Assembly: GCF_014650815.1 (NCBI RefSeq) | Contig: NZ_BMVR01000003.1 | Coordinates: forward strand, 310,001-374,000 | DNA from: Streptomyces flavofungini | Lineage (GTDB): Bacteria > Actinomycetota > Actinomycetes > Streptomycetales > Streptomycetaceae | Length of the DNA: 64,000 nt | Direction of reading: 5' to 3' | Shown here: one piece after another, positions 23,974 to 33,114 of the stretch | How the letters are laid out: each line of letters begins with the position of its first letter | Position numbering within the stretch: the first letter of the stretch is position 1 | Position numbers and translations under genes: made by a program | Notes under the pieces: model-generated | Database searches by the model: none | The model's input: the letters and a program-made list of their open reading frames with translations, nothing else | Told to the model about the DNA's origin: nothing

Positions 23974-26335
23974 GGTCGTCCGTGCTCGGTTCGCCGAGCT
24001 GGGCGACCCGGCCCGCGTGCCGCTCCACCATCGCCTCGAACGTCTGGCGCGCCGTGCGGCCGTTGCCGAACGCCGGGCCCTTCGGGATCGCCGTGAAGTA
24101 CTTGAGCAGCGCTTCCCCCGCGCCCGGGGCCAGCGTGTACTCGTGCTCCTCGGTCTGCTGCTCGACGATGCGCAGCAACTCCTCCGGGGCGTAGTCGCCG
24201 AAGGTGATGGTGCGCGAGAAGCGGGACGCCACACCGGGGTTGACGGACAGGAAGCGGCTCATCTCCGCCGTGTAGCCCGCGACGATGACCACCACCGCGT
24301 CGCGCTGGTCCTCCATCAGCTTCACGAGCGTGTCGATGGCCTCGCGGCCGAAGTCCCGCCCGGAGTCCTCGGGGGACAGCGCGTACGCCTCGTCGATGAA
24401 CAGGACGCCGCCACGGGCCCGTTCGAAGGCCTCCTGGGTGCGGATCGCCGTCGAGCCGATGTGCTCGCCCACCAGGTCCACGCGGGACACCTCGACGAGA
24501 TGGCCGCGCTCCAGGACGCCGAGCGAGGCGAGGATCTCGCCGTAGAGCCGGGCGACGGTCGTCTTGCCGGTGCCGGGGGAGCCCGTGAACACCAGATGGC
24601 GGCGTACGGAGGCGGCCTTGAGGCCGGCCTCCTGGCGCCGCCGCCCCACCTCGATCATGTCGGTGAGGGCCCGCACCTCGCGCTTGACGCTCTCCAGGCC
24701 GACCAGCGTGTCCAGTTCACCGAGCACGTCCTTCGACGAGCGGGACTCCTGCGCGGGGACGGCCGGGGCGGTCTCCTCCGGCTCGCGGCGGGCGGGCACC
24801 GCGCCGAGCAGCCCCGGGGACTGGGTGGCCGTCAGCGTGACCGGCTCCGGCGCGGCGGGCCGGATGCTCGCGCTCTCGTCGCTGGTGCAGTCCTCGACGA
24901 GCGGCCCGTCCTCCGCGAACTCGTAACCTCCCCGCGCGCACCGCTCCGTACGGCACCTGCGCAGCGTCGTACGACAGCCGTCGATGATGTGGAAGCCGTA
25001 GCCGCCGCTGCCGATGACCTTGCAGCGGTCCAGGCTGCCGCGGCCGCCCGCGGAGACGTAGAAGCCCGCCTCGGCGGGGGAGGTGACCGTGCACCGCTCG
25101 ATCGTGGGGTCGGCGCCCTTGGTGACGATCACGCCCGTCTGGGTGCCGTCGACCGTACAGCCCGCGAGGACGCCGCCGCTGCCGTGGTCGCGGAACCAGG
25201 CGCCGGTCGCGGCCTCGCGGATGCGCACGTCGTCCAGTTGCGCCGTCGCGCCGTCGCTCACCGACACCGCCGTGTTGCGGACCTGGGTCAGATCGCTGTC
25301 GACGACGTCCACGCGCGAGCCGCGGTCGAGGACGAACAGCGCGTCCGGCACGTCGTGCACCCGGCACGACTCCAGGACGGCCGTCGCGCCGTCGCTGACC
25401 CACACGGCCGGATAGTCGCCCGTACTGTCGTGGATCTCGCACTGGTTGGCGTCGACGCGGGTGCCCGGGTCCCACACGGAGAGGCCGTTGCGGCCGAACT
25501 CGCGGACGGTGGTGCGCGTCAGCGTCAGGACCGAGCGGGAGCGCAGGTCGACCGCGTTCTCCGGGATGTCGTGGATGCGGCAGTCGGCGAGGGTGAGGAC
25601 GGCGTCGGTGTCGAGGGTGACGCCGTCGGACGTCGTGCGGTGCACGTCGCAGTCCGTCAGGTGCGCCGTGGCCCGCGCGGTGATCTGCACGCCCGAGCCC
25701 TTGATCTCGTACACCTCGCAGCCGACGGCCTCCAGGCCGCTGCCCTCACCGGTGACGGAGAGTCCGGCGCCCGAGGCGTGGTGCACCCGGCAGCGCTCCA
25801 GGCGCGGATGCCCGCCGCCGCGCACCGCGACGCCCGACTGGCCCGCGGCGACGACCTCGCACTCCTCGAACACCCCGCCCCCGCCGTCGAGCACGCCGAT
25901 GCCGATGCCGCCCGGGTTGTCGACCGTGCAGCGGCGCAGCGTCGGGCGGGCGCCGCCGCGCACCTCGATGCCGGCGGCGGAGCGCGTCATCACCCGCACG
26001 TCCGTCAACTCGGGGGCGCCGTCCTCGATGAGCAGCGCGGGCGCGGCCGAGTCCTGGCCCTCCACATGGAGGTCCTGCACGAGCGCGGACGCCCGCACCG
26101 TCAGCGGCACCCCGTCCACCGGCGCGATGCGCACGGAACCGGGGGAGCCCTCGGGGCCGCGCAGCGTCACGGCGCGCTGGACGACGAGGTTCTCGCGGTA
26201 CGTCCCCGGGGCCACCGTCAGGACGTCCCCGTCGCTCGCGGCCTCCAGGGCGGCCGCCAGCGATGCGTACTCGCCTGTGCGGCGCCGCCACCGCGACGTA
26301 CCGGTGTGCGTCACCTGGACCGTGCCCTGTGCCAT
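23924..26335 (-). CDS. Right-handed beta-helix protein fused to a CbxX/EccA-type AAA+ ATPase
   Basis: The protein has 803 residues. Residues 20-480 consist of about twenty turns of a parallel beta-helix, each with a pattern such as [34 protein letters not shown], ending [16 protein letters not shown] Pro/Ala/Glu linker leads to an AAA+ domain from about 530: Walker [10 protein letters not shown] (about 585-593), Walker [12 protein letters not shown], sensor 1 region [12 protein letters not shown] and arginine region [14 protein letters not shown]. The AAA+ part is of the CbxX/CfqX group that includes CbbX (Rubisco activase) and EccA of type VII secretion. The beta-helix probably binds a target or oligomerises. 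There are no esx or ecc genes nearby. It is convergent with, and overlaps by 50 bp, the membrane hydrolase gene. Confidence 0.88.
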   Translation of the reverse strand: MAQGTVQVTHTGTSRWRRRTGEYASLAAALEAASDGDVLTVAPGTYRENLVVQRAVTLRGPEGSPGSVRIAPVDGVPLTVRASALVQDLHVEGQDSAAPALLIEDGAPELTDVRVMTRSAAGIEVRGGARPTLRRCTVDNPGGIGIGVLDGGGGVFEECEVVAAGQSGVAVRGGGHPRLERCRVHHASGAGLSVTGEGSGLEAVGCEVYEIKGSGVQITARATAHLTDCDVHRTTSDGVTLDTDAVLTLADCRIHDIPENAVDLRSRSVLTLTRTTVREFGRNGLSVWDPGTRVDANQCEIHDSTGDYPAVWVSDGATAVLESCRVHDVPDALFVLDRGSRVDVVDSDLTQVRNTAVSVSDGATAQLDDVRIREAATGAWFRDHGSGGVLAGCTVDGTQTGVIVTKGADPTIERCTVTSPAEAGFYVSAGGRGSLDRCKVIGSGGYGFHIIDGCRTTLRRCRTERCARGGYEFAEDGPLVEDCTSDESASIRPAAPEPVTLTATQSPGLLGAVPARREPEETAPAVPAQESRSSKDVLGELDTLVGLESVKREVRALTDMIEVGRRRQEAGLKAASVRRHLVFTGSPGTGKTTVARLYGEILASLGVLERGHLVEVSRVDLVGEHIGSTAIRTQEAFERARGGVLFIDEAYALSPEDSGRDFGREAIDTLVKLMEDQRDAVVVIVAGYTAEMSRFLSVNPGVASRFSRTITFGDYAPEELLRIVEQQTEEHEYTLAPGAGEALLKYFTAIPKGPAFGNGRTARQTFEAMVERHAGRVAQLGEPSTDDLTLLYSDDLPDLPDFP

Positions 26336-26660
26336 GGAGTTGCTCTGCCCCCACCTCGAAGTTCGCGGGACCTCGCGCCCGCGCGCAAGGAGACCGAAGA
26401 GTTCGCCCGGTCCACCGTAGCGCGCGGAGGGAGGGGGAGTTGACCTGATGGCCGGGCCGGTGACAACGGTCTCACCTGCTCAAGCACGGGCGATCGTCGG
26501 CTGGGGAGCGTGGGTTCGCGTGTGCGAGCGTTTGCCGTGCCCGGCGGCTCACGTGCCCGTGTCCGCCTGCGCGAGCGGTTCCGCGCCTGCTTGCTCCAGC
26601 GTCCGCGCTCGCCTGCCCAAGAGGCTGTGCCCGCGCCCCCCGGCGTCCGCGCGCGCCCGC
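26336..26660. other. Gene-free stretch upstream of the beta-helix/AAA+ gene
   Basis: These 325 bases hold the likely promoter of the AAA+ gene (start 26335) and the downstream end of the Rv1733c-like gene, both on the reverse strand. Frames crossing it are Arg/Pro-rich shadows. I saw no palindrome, tandem repeat or convincing terminator stem. Confidence 0.4.
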
Positions 26661-27266
26661 TCAGGCACCCGTTCCCGCCCGCCCCCAGTCCGGCCCGGCC
26701 TTGTCCCACGCCTGGTCCCAGCGGGCGTAGCGGCGGCGGACGGCGCGCCAGACGAGAACGCGCCTGCCGCCCTCGATGAGGCCGGCGCAGGCGAGGGCGG
26801 CGCCGAGGCCGGCCAGGGCGGCGTGGGTCGTCGCCGTGGCGGTGTCCAGGGGGCGGCCGACGATGCGGCCGTGACCGTCGGTCCAGACGCGGAACCGGTC
26901 GCCCGGGTGCGGGGACTTGAGGTCGGAGGCGACCGTGCCCGCCTGCCCCGAGCCGTCCGGTCCGGTCCAGCTCGCGAGCACCCGACGGTGGGCGTCGCGC
27001 GCCGATGACGTCTCGGGGTCGGGGTCGAGCGGGGGCTGGTCGAGCTTCTGCAGCACGGTGGCGACGACGCTGTGCCGGGCCTCGCGCTGGGCCTGGACCG
27101 AACGCAGCAGCGCGTCATGCGTGAGCACTCCGGCGACCGCGCCGACGACGGGGGCCGCGACCACGATCAGCACGAGGGCGGCGAGTGCCAGCCAGGCCTC
27201 GGCGAGGTCGGTGCCGCGGCGCAGCGGATTGCGGCGCCAGCGCCAGAGTCCGGAGATCGCTCGCAC
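26661..27266 (-). CDS. Rv1733c-like two-helix membrane protein
   Basis: The 201-residue protein starts at GTG 27264-27266 (VRAISGLWRWRRNPLRRGTDLAEAW), the usual N-terminus of this family. Two membrane helices (WLALAALVLIVVAAPVVGAVAGVL and THAALAGLGAALACAGLIEGGR) flank an extracytoplasmic loop of about 90 residues, which includes the conserved GQAGTVASDLKSPHPGDRFRVWTDGHGRIVGRPLD block. The C-terminus WDQAWDKAGPDWG is also typical. Streptomyces genomes carry many paralogues. Rv1733c itself is a DosR-regulated M. tuberculosis antigen whose molecular role is unknown. The gene is not in an obvious operon. The frame is open to 27446, but that extension lacks family character. Confidence 0.85.
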   Translation of the reverse strand: MRAISGLWRWRRNPLRRGTDLAEAWLALAALVLIVVAAPVVGAVAGVLTHDALLRSVQAQREARHSVVATVLQKLDQPPLDPDPETSSARDAHRRVLASWTGPDGSGQAGTVASDLKSPHPGDRFRVWTDGHGRIVGRPLDTATATTHAALAGLGAALACAGLIEGGRRVLVWRAVRRRYARWDQAWDKAGPDWGRAGTGA

Positions 27267-27486
27267 AGTCCTGCACCCCCTTCCGCGTCCGTGATAGCCG
27301 CGAACGGCACGGCGCACGCCCGGAAGGCGGGAAGAGAGAGCGACATCACCCTGCGGGACCTCGCACGTCCTCACCCCGCCGGTGCCCTTGTCCCGCATGC
27401 CGCGGGCGGGGCAGCCGGGCTTCACCGAAGCCTCCATCGGCTTCAACGTCCTTCTCCCGACGTCGAGTTCCCCGGCCGGACGGCGT

Positions 27487-28086
27487 TCATTCGAGGATCG
27501 TCAGCCGGTCACCGATTCGAATGGTTCCGGTCGCTTCCGGGATCAGGTTGACACCGAAGAGCAGCTGGTCACCGCAGCGGCGATGGCGGACGAGGGTGCG
27601 CAACGGCTCCTGCCGCGCCCGGCGGTGCGCTGGTCGGTGGTGGTGACGACGCACCGCGCGCACGGCCTGGCCGCGCGGAACTCCACGGCGCCGACGGCGC
27701 GGCGCGCCCAGGCGTCCGCCACCCACGGCGGCATGCCCGCCACGACGGCATTCGGCCGGAACCGGTTCGTGGGCAGCGGGCCCTCGTCCGGGTGGTCGCC
27801 CTGTGCGACGAGCCCTCCCGGGCTCCGGTACGCCGACGGCGAGCGGCTCCATGCCGGGTGCGGACACGGCGGGGTGCGGACACGCCTGTGCCGCCGTCGG
27901 CCAGCGGCTCGACGGCGACCAACGCCAGGCACGGTGGGGGCCGTTGGGTCACGGCCCGGCCCGCGCTGTCGATCAACACCCGTCTCCGGTCACCCGCGAG
28001 CCCCAGAGCTCCACGACGGCCTCACGCGGAGCGTGCCCCCCGGCCGCCTTCTGCGGGTGGATGTGGATCGAGTGGACCGCGGACAT
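27487..28086 (-). pseudogene. Frameshifted MOSC-domain protein gene
   Basis: Read on the reverse strand, pieces of one MOSC protein appear in order in changing frames. The pieces are: MSAVHSIHIHPQKAAGGHAP and VVELWG (from 28086); VLIDSAGRAV and CLALVAVEPLADGG; SAPGMEPLAVGVPEPG; NRFRPNAVVAGMPPW, VEFRAARPCARCVVTTTDQ; and EPLRTLVRHRRCGDQ, LLFGVNLIPEATGTI, ending at TGA 27487-27489. The beta-barrel N-domain and the catalytic-type RPCxRC cysteine block are both recognisable. At least four frame changes, an apparent short duplication near 27870 and missing sequence between the halves (600 bp against roughly 800 expected) show that the gene is dead. MOSC proteins bind molybdenum cofactor sulfur or reduce N-hydroxylated compounds. 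Sequencing error cannot explain so many changes. Confidence 0.8.
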
Positions 28087-28137
28087 CGGCCTGCGGCCAT
28101 GCTGCCAGCGGTCACTGACAGCGACGGCCGCCGCCGA

Positions 28138-28614
28138 TCAGTAGCCCCGGTGCTGCCGGTTGTACGGATCCTCGTGCGGCGCCGGGGCCGGGCGGGGCGC
28201 CGCGGGACGCATCGCCTCGTACCCCGTGCCGCCCATCGGGCGCTGCTGCTGCGGGCCCGGATAGCCGCGCGGGGCGCCGGCCTGCTGCGGGATGTACGGC
28301 GCCGGGGCCTGTTGCAGCGGTGCGGGCTGCGGGGCGGGCGCGTAGCCGTACGCCGGGTTCGGGTGCGCGGCGGCGGGCATGGGTGCCTGGGCCATGGCGG
28401 CCGCCGGGTGGTAGCCCGAGGGGCCGGACGGCAGGGCGGGCAGCGCTGCCGGCAGGGCGGGGAGGTGGCTGCCCGTGTCGTACGCGGAGGGGACCCGGAT
28501 CGGAGCGATCTGAGGAGTGCCCCGCTCGGCGACGAGTGAGTCGTAGATCGGGGTGTCCGGGAAGGACGGCGCGGAGTAGTAACCGCCGCCATAGGTGGAG
28601 CGGGGGGAGGTCAT
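28138..28614 (-). CDS. Pro/Ala-rich conserved protein (DUF6643-like)
   Basis: The 158-residue protein starts MTSPRSTYGGGYYSAPSFPDTPIYDSLVAERG, a conserved opening I associate with a Streptomyces protein family (possibly DUF6643). The first 45 residues look structured or motif-like, with PQIAPIRVP. The rest is low complexity: Pro, Ala, Gln and Tyr with short PYIPQQ and GYPGPQQ units, and a His/Tyr-rich end NRQHRGY. There is no signal or membrane segment, so it is probably cytoplasmic and disordered. It is divergent from the TerD-family gene with 292 bp between. Function is unknown. The family name is recalled, not verified. Confidence 0.72.
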   Translation of the reverse strand: MTSPRSTYGGGYYSAPSFPDTPIYDSLVAERGTPQIAPIRVPSAYDTGSHLPALPAALPALPSGPSGYHPAAAMAQAPMPAAAHPNPAYGYAPAPQPAPLQQAPAPYIPQQAGAPRGYPGPQQQRPMGGTGYEAMRPAAPRPAPAPHEDPYNRQHRGY

Positions 28615-28906
28615 GCTCCATAAGTTAAGCCCTTGATGTGCTGGTTGGGGAGACCGATAAGAGGGTTGTTTTACGTGTCGCCAGGGGCTGTGGATCCCCA
28701 ATGCGAGCGAACTTGGGAAAATCGGTCGCGCCACAGCGTAGGGATCGTGTAAATAGCGCGTTCCTCAGGGGTTACCCATGGTCGACCGGCGGCTGTCCGG
28801 CGGCGTTGCGGGGACCGCGTGTACGTCACTTCGAATGCCAGGTAATAGGTTGGGCAGGAACGCAACGGCGGCCCGGACGACCCGGCAACTTGTGATGGGG
28901 GCAGAC

Positions 28907-30202
28907 ATGTCAATGGCCAAAGGTTCGAATGTTCCCGTGCCGGCACCCGCGGTGCGGGTCGAATTGGGATGGGGATCCGGGCCGGGGGTGCCGGACGCCG
29001 ACGCCTCCGCGCTGTTGCTCGACGCCTCCGGGAAGGTGCGCTCGGACGCGGACTTCGTCTTCTACAACCAGGCGACGCACGCCTCCGGTGCGGTGCGCCA
29101 CGACGGCAAGCAGTCCGCGGGCGGCGGCGTGACCGACTCGCTGGTCGTCGACCTCGCGCGCGTGGAGCCCGCCGTGGAGACGGTGGTGATCGCCGCGTCC
29201 TCGGACGGCGGCTCGTTCGGCAAGGTCCCGGGCCTGCACGTCCGCGTGGTCGACGCCGCCAGCGGTGCGGAGATCGCGCGGTACGACAGCGCGGACGCCA
29301 CCGTCGAGACGGCGTTCGTGCTCGGCGAGCTGTACCGCCGTCAGGGCGCGTGGAAGTTCCGCGCCGTCGGCCAGGGATACGGCAGCGGCCTCGAAGGCCT
29401 GGCCACGGACTACGGCATCACGGTCGACGAGCCCCAGCAGGCCGCCCCCGCCGCCGCCCCCGCGCCCACCCCGGCCCCCGCGCCGCCGGTCACCGCCCCC
29501 GCGCCCCCCGTCGCCGCGCCCGCCCCCGCCTCCCCGCCGCCCCCCGCCGCGCCCGCCCAGCCGGTCCGCCTCACCAAGGTCACGCTGACCAAGGAGGCAC
29601 CGTCGGTCTCGCTGACCAAGCAGGGCGGCACGTCCGGCGCGCTGCGCGTCAACCTCAACTGGGAGGTGCGCAAGCAGTTCAAGGGCTGGGCCAGCAAGCT
29701 CGGCCGGGCCGTCGCCATGCACGCGGACCTCGACCTCGACCTGTGCGCGCTGTTCGAGCTCTCCGACGGCCGCAAGGGCGTCGTCCAGGCGCTCGGCAAC
29801 GCCTTCGGCGCGCTCCACCAGCCGCCGTACATCCTCCTCGACGGCGACGACCGCACCGGAGCCGTGTCGACCGGCGAGAACCTGACGGTCAACCTCGACC
29901 ACTCCCGGGAACTGAAGCGCCTGGTCATCTTCGTGACCATCTACGAAGGCGCGCGTAGCTTCGCCGACCTGAACGCGACGGTCACACTGACCCCGCAGCA
30001 CGGCGCGCCCATCGAGTTCTCCCTCGACGAGTGCACGGTGCCGTCGACGGTGTGCGCGCTCGCGCTCATCACCAACAACAACGGCGACCTGACCGTCCAG
30101 CGCGAGGCCCGCTATCTCGTGCCCGAGCGCGGCGTGAGCCCGCAGCGGACCATCGACTACGCCTACGGGTGGGGCATGAACTGGACCCCCGGCCGGAAGT
30201 GA
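28907..30202 (+). CDS. Two-domain TerD-family protein with Pro/Ala linker
   Basis: The 431-residue protein starts [22 protein letters not shown], spaced after GGGGG. The N-terminal TerD domain (residues 1-185) shows [26 protein letters not shown], the acidic Ca-binding-type pattern, and [26 protein letters not shown] 45-residue linker of Pro and Ala follows (about 188-232). The C-terminal half is a second, diverged TerA/TerD-like domain ([59 protein letters not shown]). TerD proteins bind calcium and are linked to tellurite, stress and phage responses; in Streptomyces they affect differentiation. This gene stands alone rather than in a ter cluster. A perfect terminator follows at 30274. Confidence 0.87.
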   Translation: MSMAKGSNVPVPAPAVRVELGWGSGPGVPDADASALLLDASGKVRSDADFVFYNQATHASGAVRHDGKQSAGGGVTDSLVVDLARVEPAVETVVIAASSDGGSFGKVPGLHVRVVDAASGAEIARYDSADATVETAFVLGELYRRQGAWKFRAVGQGYGSGLEGLATDYGITVDEPQQAAPAAAPAPTPAPAPPVTAPAPPVAAPAPASPPPPAAPAQPVRLTKVTLTKEAPSVSLTKQGGTSGALRVNLNWEVRKQFKGWASKLGRAVAMHADLDLDLCALFELSDGRKGVVQALGNAFGALHQPPYILLDGDDRTGAVSTGENLTVNLDHSRELKRLVIFVTIYEGARSFADLNATVTLTPQHGAPIEFSLDECTVPSTVCALALITNNNGDLTVQREARYLVPERGVSPQRTIDYAYGWGMNWTPGRK

Positions 30203-30273
30203 CCCCTGCTTCCGGTGCTTCTGCTGCTTCCGGCGGGACGTGATCTCAGCGTCCTGCGTGACCTGATCGTCGC

Positions 30274-30318
30274 CCCGTAGGGCACCCGCAGGCAGTCGCG
30301 CCTCGGGTGCCCTACGGG
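30274..30318. terminator. Bidirectional terminator hairpin between convergent genes
   Basis: CCCGTAGGGCACCCG (30274-30288) pairs perfectly with CGGGTGCCCTACGGG (30304-30318) around a 15-base loop. The hairpin lies 71 bases after the TerD stop and contains the stop codon of the convergent glycosyltransferase (30312-30314). No long T-run follows, which is usual for Streptomyces terminators. Confidence 0.75.
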
Positions 30319-31496
30319 CGGGACTCCTCCGGTGCCGTCGTGTCGGGGCGCGCGTACGTGCGGCCCTTCCAGGCCGCGCCGCGCCCCCGGTAGTGCTGCA
30401 CCGCGGAGTCCACGGTCATCAGGAGGTACAGGAACGCGGTGGCGGGCAGCGTGAGCGCCAGCCACCGGGGCTGACGGTAGTAGCGCAGCATCGGCAGGTA
30501 CGTCACGGTCATCACGAGCCACGCGAGGCCACCGCACACCACGGCGCCCGCGCGGCTCGTCACGAGACCCGCGAACAGGGCCACCGGCGGCGCCAGATAC
30601 ACCACGGCAAGACCGGCCACCGTCCCGACGAGCAGCGCCGGGTTGTGCCGCAACTGGGCGTACGCGCTGCGCGCCACCATCCGCCACAGGTCCGCGAGCC
30701 GCGGATACGGCCGCACGCTGTCGACGCGGTCGGCGAGCCCCAGCCAGATGTGACCGCCCGCCCGCTTGACCGCCCGCGCGAGTGCCACGTCGTCGATGAC
30801 GGCGTGCCGGATCACGTCGGGGACCCGGGCCCGCTCGGCCGCGTCCGCGCGCAGCAGTACGCAGCCACCGGCCGCCGCCGCGGTCCGTCCGCCCTTCCGC
30901 GCGATCCAGCGGAACGGATACAGCTGCGCGAAGAAGTAGACGAACGCGGGGACGACGAGCCGCTCCCACAGGCTCACCACCCGAAGCCGCGCCATCAGCG
31001 AGACGAGGTCGTAGCCGCCCGACGTGGCCGCGGCCACCAACTCCCGCAGACTGTCCGGCCTGTGGGCGATGTCCGCGTCGGTGAGCAGCAGGAACTCGGG
31101 CTCACGCGCGCGTGCCAGGCTCATGCCGTGCCGTACCGCCCAGAGCTTGCCGGTCCAGCCCGCGGGCGGCTCGCCCGGCGAGGTGACGGTCAGCGGCAGG
31201 CCGCCGTGCCGCTCCGCGAGCGCCCGGGCCAGCTCGCCCGTGCCGTCGCTGCTGCCGTCGTCCACGAGGAACACCTCGGCGTGCCCCGGATAGTCCTGCG
31301 TGAGCAGCGACGGCAGGCTGGTCGGCAGGACCTCGGCCTCGTCCCGCGCGGGGACGACCACCGCCACCGACGGCCAGCGCTTCGGTTCCCGGCGCAGTGG
31401 CAGCCGGTGCCCGGTGCGCCAGAAGAAACCCTGTCCGACCAGCAGCCACAGCCACGCGGCGAGCGAGGCGGCGGCGATCCACACAACAGCGCTCAT
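30312..31496 (-). CDS. Family 2 glycosyltransferase, HpnB-like
   Basis: The protein has about 394 residues from MSAVVWIAAASLAAW. An N-terminal anchor helix is followed by the GT-A domain: VAVVVPARDEAEVLPTSLPSLL, FLVDDGSSDGTGELA (first Asp motif), LLLTDADIAHRPDSL (DAD metal site) and a GGCVLLRADAAE acceptor region with DDVALARAVKR. Three to four C-terminal helices follow (VYLAPPVALFAGLV, GLAWLVMTVTYLPML, TLPATAFLYLLMTVDSAV). This layout matches hopene-associated HpnB glycosyltransferases, but no hopanoid genes are nearby, so the acceptor is unknown. Start could instead be ATG 31538, with 14 more residues. It is divergent from the racemase gene. Confidence 0.82.
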   Translation of the reverse strand: MSAVVWIAAASLAAWLWLLVGQGFFWRTGHRLPLRREPKRWPSVAVVVPARDEAEVLPTSLPSLLTQDYPGHAEVFLVDDGSSDGTGELARALAERHGGLPLTVTSPGEPPAGWTGKLWAVRHGMSLARAREPEFLLLTDADIAHRPDSLRELVAAATSGGYDLVSLMARLRVVSLWERLVVPAFVYFFAQLYPFRWIARKGGRTAAAAGGCVLLRADAAERARVPDVIRHAVIDDVALARAVKRAGGHIWLGLADRVDSVRPYPRLADLWRMVARSAYAQLRHNPALLVGTVAGLAVVYLAPPVALFAGLVTSRAGAVVCGGLAWLVMTVTYLPMLRYYRQPRWLALTLPATAFLYLLMTVDSAVQHYRGRGAAWKGRTYARPDTTAPEESRP

Positions 31497-31554
31497 CCGC
31501 CGCAGTCTGCCCCACCCTGCCGGGCTTGTCCCGCTCATCGTCTAAGGTGACCGG

Positions 31555-32373
31555 GTGAAGATCGCGCTGATGGACTCCGGTATCGGACTGCTCGCCGCGG
31601 CCGCGGCGGTACGACGCCTGCACCCCGGCGCCGACCTCATCCTCTCCTCCGACCCGGACACGATGCCATGGGGCACGTCCGAGCACCTCATGGAGCTGGC
31701 CCTCGCCACCGCCGAGGCCGCGGCGGCGCACCGCCCGGACGCCCTGATCGTGGCCTGCAACACCGCCTCCGTGCACGCCCTGCCCGCGCTGCGGGCCCGG
31801 CTCGAGCCCGAGCTGCCCGTCATCGGCACCGTCCCGGCGATCAAGCCCGCGGTGGCCACCGGCGGCCCCGTCGCGATCTGGGCCACGCCCGCCACCACCG
31901 GCAGCCCCTACCAGCGCGGCCTCATCGAAGAGTTCGCCGCGGGCGTCGTCGTCACCGAGGTGCCCTGCCCCGGCCTCGCCGACGCGGTGCAGGAGGCCGA
32001 CGAGGAAGCCATCACGCGCGCGATCACAGCCGCCGCCGCCCTCACCCCGGCCGATGTAACGACCGTCGTCTTGGGCTGCACCCATTACGAGCTGGTCGCG
32101 GAGCGCATCCGCGCCGCCGTGCAGCAGCCCGAAGCGAAGCCGCTCGTCCTGCTCGGCTCGGCCGAAGCCGTCGCCGCGCAGGCGCTGCGCCGGATCCGCG
32201 AGCGCGACGCGGCCCACCCGGAGGGGGCGACGGACGCCGCGTACGACGCCGATCGTGCCGAAGGCACCCTCACGGTGCTCCTCGGCGGCCGCGAGGCCGC
32301 GCTCCCGAGCGCCGCCCTCACGTACGCGGAGGGACGGCTCCTCGCGGCGTCCGCTCCGTCCGTCAAGGCCTGA
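31555..32373 (+). CDS. Aspartate/glutamate racemase-family protein
   Basis: The 272-residue protein starts at GTG after AAGGTGA. Glutamate-racemase hallmarks are MDSGIGLLAAAAAV near the N-terminus (where MurI has DSGxGG), the first catalytic cysteine in VACNTASVHALPAL, and the second in VVLGCTHYELVAERI. Both catalytic cysteines are present, so activity is possible. The MurI DSGVGGL is changed to DSGIGLL, and the usual middle GT-P-x-T reads WATPATTGSPYQ. Actinomycetes have a canonical MurI elsewhere, so this could be a second racemase or a relative with a different substrate. It is divergent from the glycosyltransferase with only tens of bases between starts, implying overlapping promoters. 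Confidence 0.82.
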   Translation: MKIALMDSGIGLLAAAAAVRRLHPGADLILSSDPDTMPWGTSEHLMELALATAEAAAAHRPDALIVACNTASVHALPALRARLEPELPVIGTVPAIKPAVATGGPVAIWATPATTGSPYQRGLIEEFAAGVVVTEVPCPGLADAVQEADEEAITRAITAAAALTPADVTTVVLGCTHYELVAERIRAAVQQPEAKPLVLLGSAEAVAAQALRRIRERDAAHPEGATDAAYDADRAEGTLTVLLGGREAALPSAALTYAEGRLLAASAPSVKA

Positions 32374-32562
32374 GGCCGAACGTACGAGGGCCTAGGGCCT
32401 GCTGGTGGACCCGGACGGGAGCCCTGCGCCGCCCGCTCTGCGCGCACCCCATGCCCCGCACCGGCCACCACGCCGTGGCGCGGGCGCCTCGCGTGTCCAA
32501 CCGGACGAGTGACCTTCCGCGACGCGGTGCCTTCGTCCCGGAAGATGAGTACTCTCGATGGC

Positions 32563-33114
32563 ATGACGGACCACGCCCCCAGCGAGCGGGCCAGCTCCGA
32601 GCAGCACCCCGAGATCTGGACCGGACGCGCGCGCAACCGCGGCCAGTGGCTGCTGGCCTGCGCCGGTGCCGCCTGTCTCGCCCTGGGCATCGACCTGGCC
32701 GTCGAGACCCTGTGGCCCGCGGGCATCCTCCCGCTGGTCATGTCGATCGTCGGCTGCATCGCCGTCGGCCTGCTGATTCTCTTCGGCACGCTCGCCTTCG
32801 TGCACGTCGCCGTGAAGGTCGACAAGGACTCCCTGGAGGTGCGCTGCGGGCACATCGGCGTGCCGCGCCGCCGCATCCCGCTCTCGCACGTCGTCGGCGC
32901 CGACTTCGCCCCGGCCGTGACGCCCCGGCACTGGGGCGGCTGGGGCTACCGCTGGCGGCCCGAGCAGGGCACCGCCGTCATCGTCCGGCGCGGCGAGGGC
33001 GTCGTCCTCAGCCTCGGCGACGGCCGCAAGTTCACGGTGACCGTGGACAACGCCGAGACGGCCGTCCGCGTCATCCGTGACCGCCTCGGCCTCTCCGGGA
33101 GTACGCCGGTCTGA
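32563..33114 (+). CDS. Two-helix membrane protein of unknown function
   Basis: The 183-residue protein is taken from MTDHAPSERASSEQ; an in-frame ATG at 32545 would add six residues, and neither start has a strong ribosome-binding site. Two adjacent membrane helices (WLLACAGAACLALGIDLAV and LPLVMSIVGCIAVGLLILFGTLAFVHV) are followed by a soluble C-terminal domain of beta strands: VRCGHIGVPRRRIPLSHVVGADFAPAVTPRHWGGWGYRW, AVIVRRGEGVVLSLGDGRKFTVTVDN. This resembles PH-like domains that follow membrane helices in actinobacterial proteins. The GWGYRW and R-R-G-E-G elements are conserved-looking, but I give no family. Its end overlaps the convergent O-antigen-ligase-like gene by 44 bp. Confidence 0.78.
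   Translation: MTDHAPSERASSEQHPEIWTGRARNRGQWLLACAGAACLALGIDLAVETLWPAGILPLVMSIVGCIAVGLLILFGTLAFVHVAVKVDKDSLEVRCGHIGVPRRRIPLSHVVGADFAPAVTPRHWGGWGYRWRPEQGTAVIVRRGEGVVLSLGDGRKFTVTVDNAETAVRVIRDRLGLSGSTPV

Noticed and set aside
23708-26443. 911-codon forward open frame opposite the beta-helix/AAA+ gene
   Set aside because: Its composition (Val/Ala/Arg/Asp repeats) is the complement of the beta-helix codons; the reverse frame has Walker motifs and a proper start.
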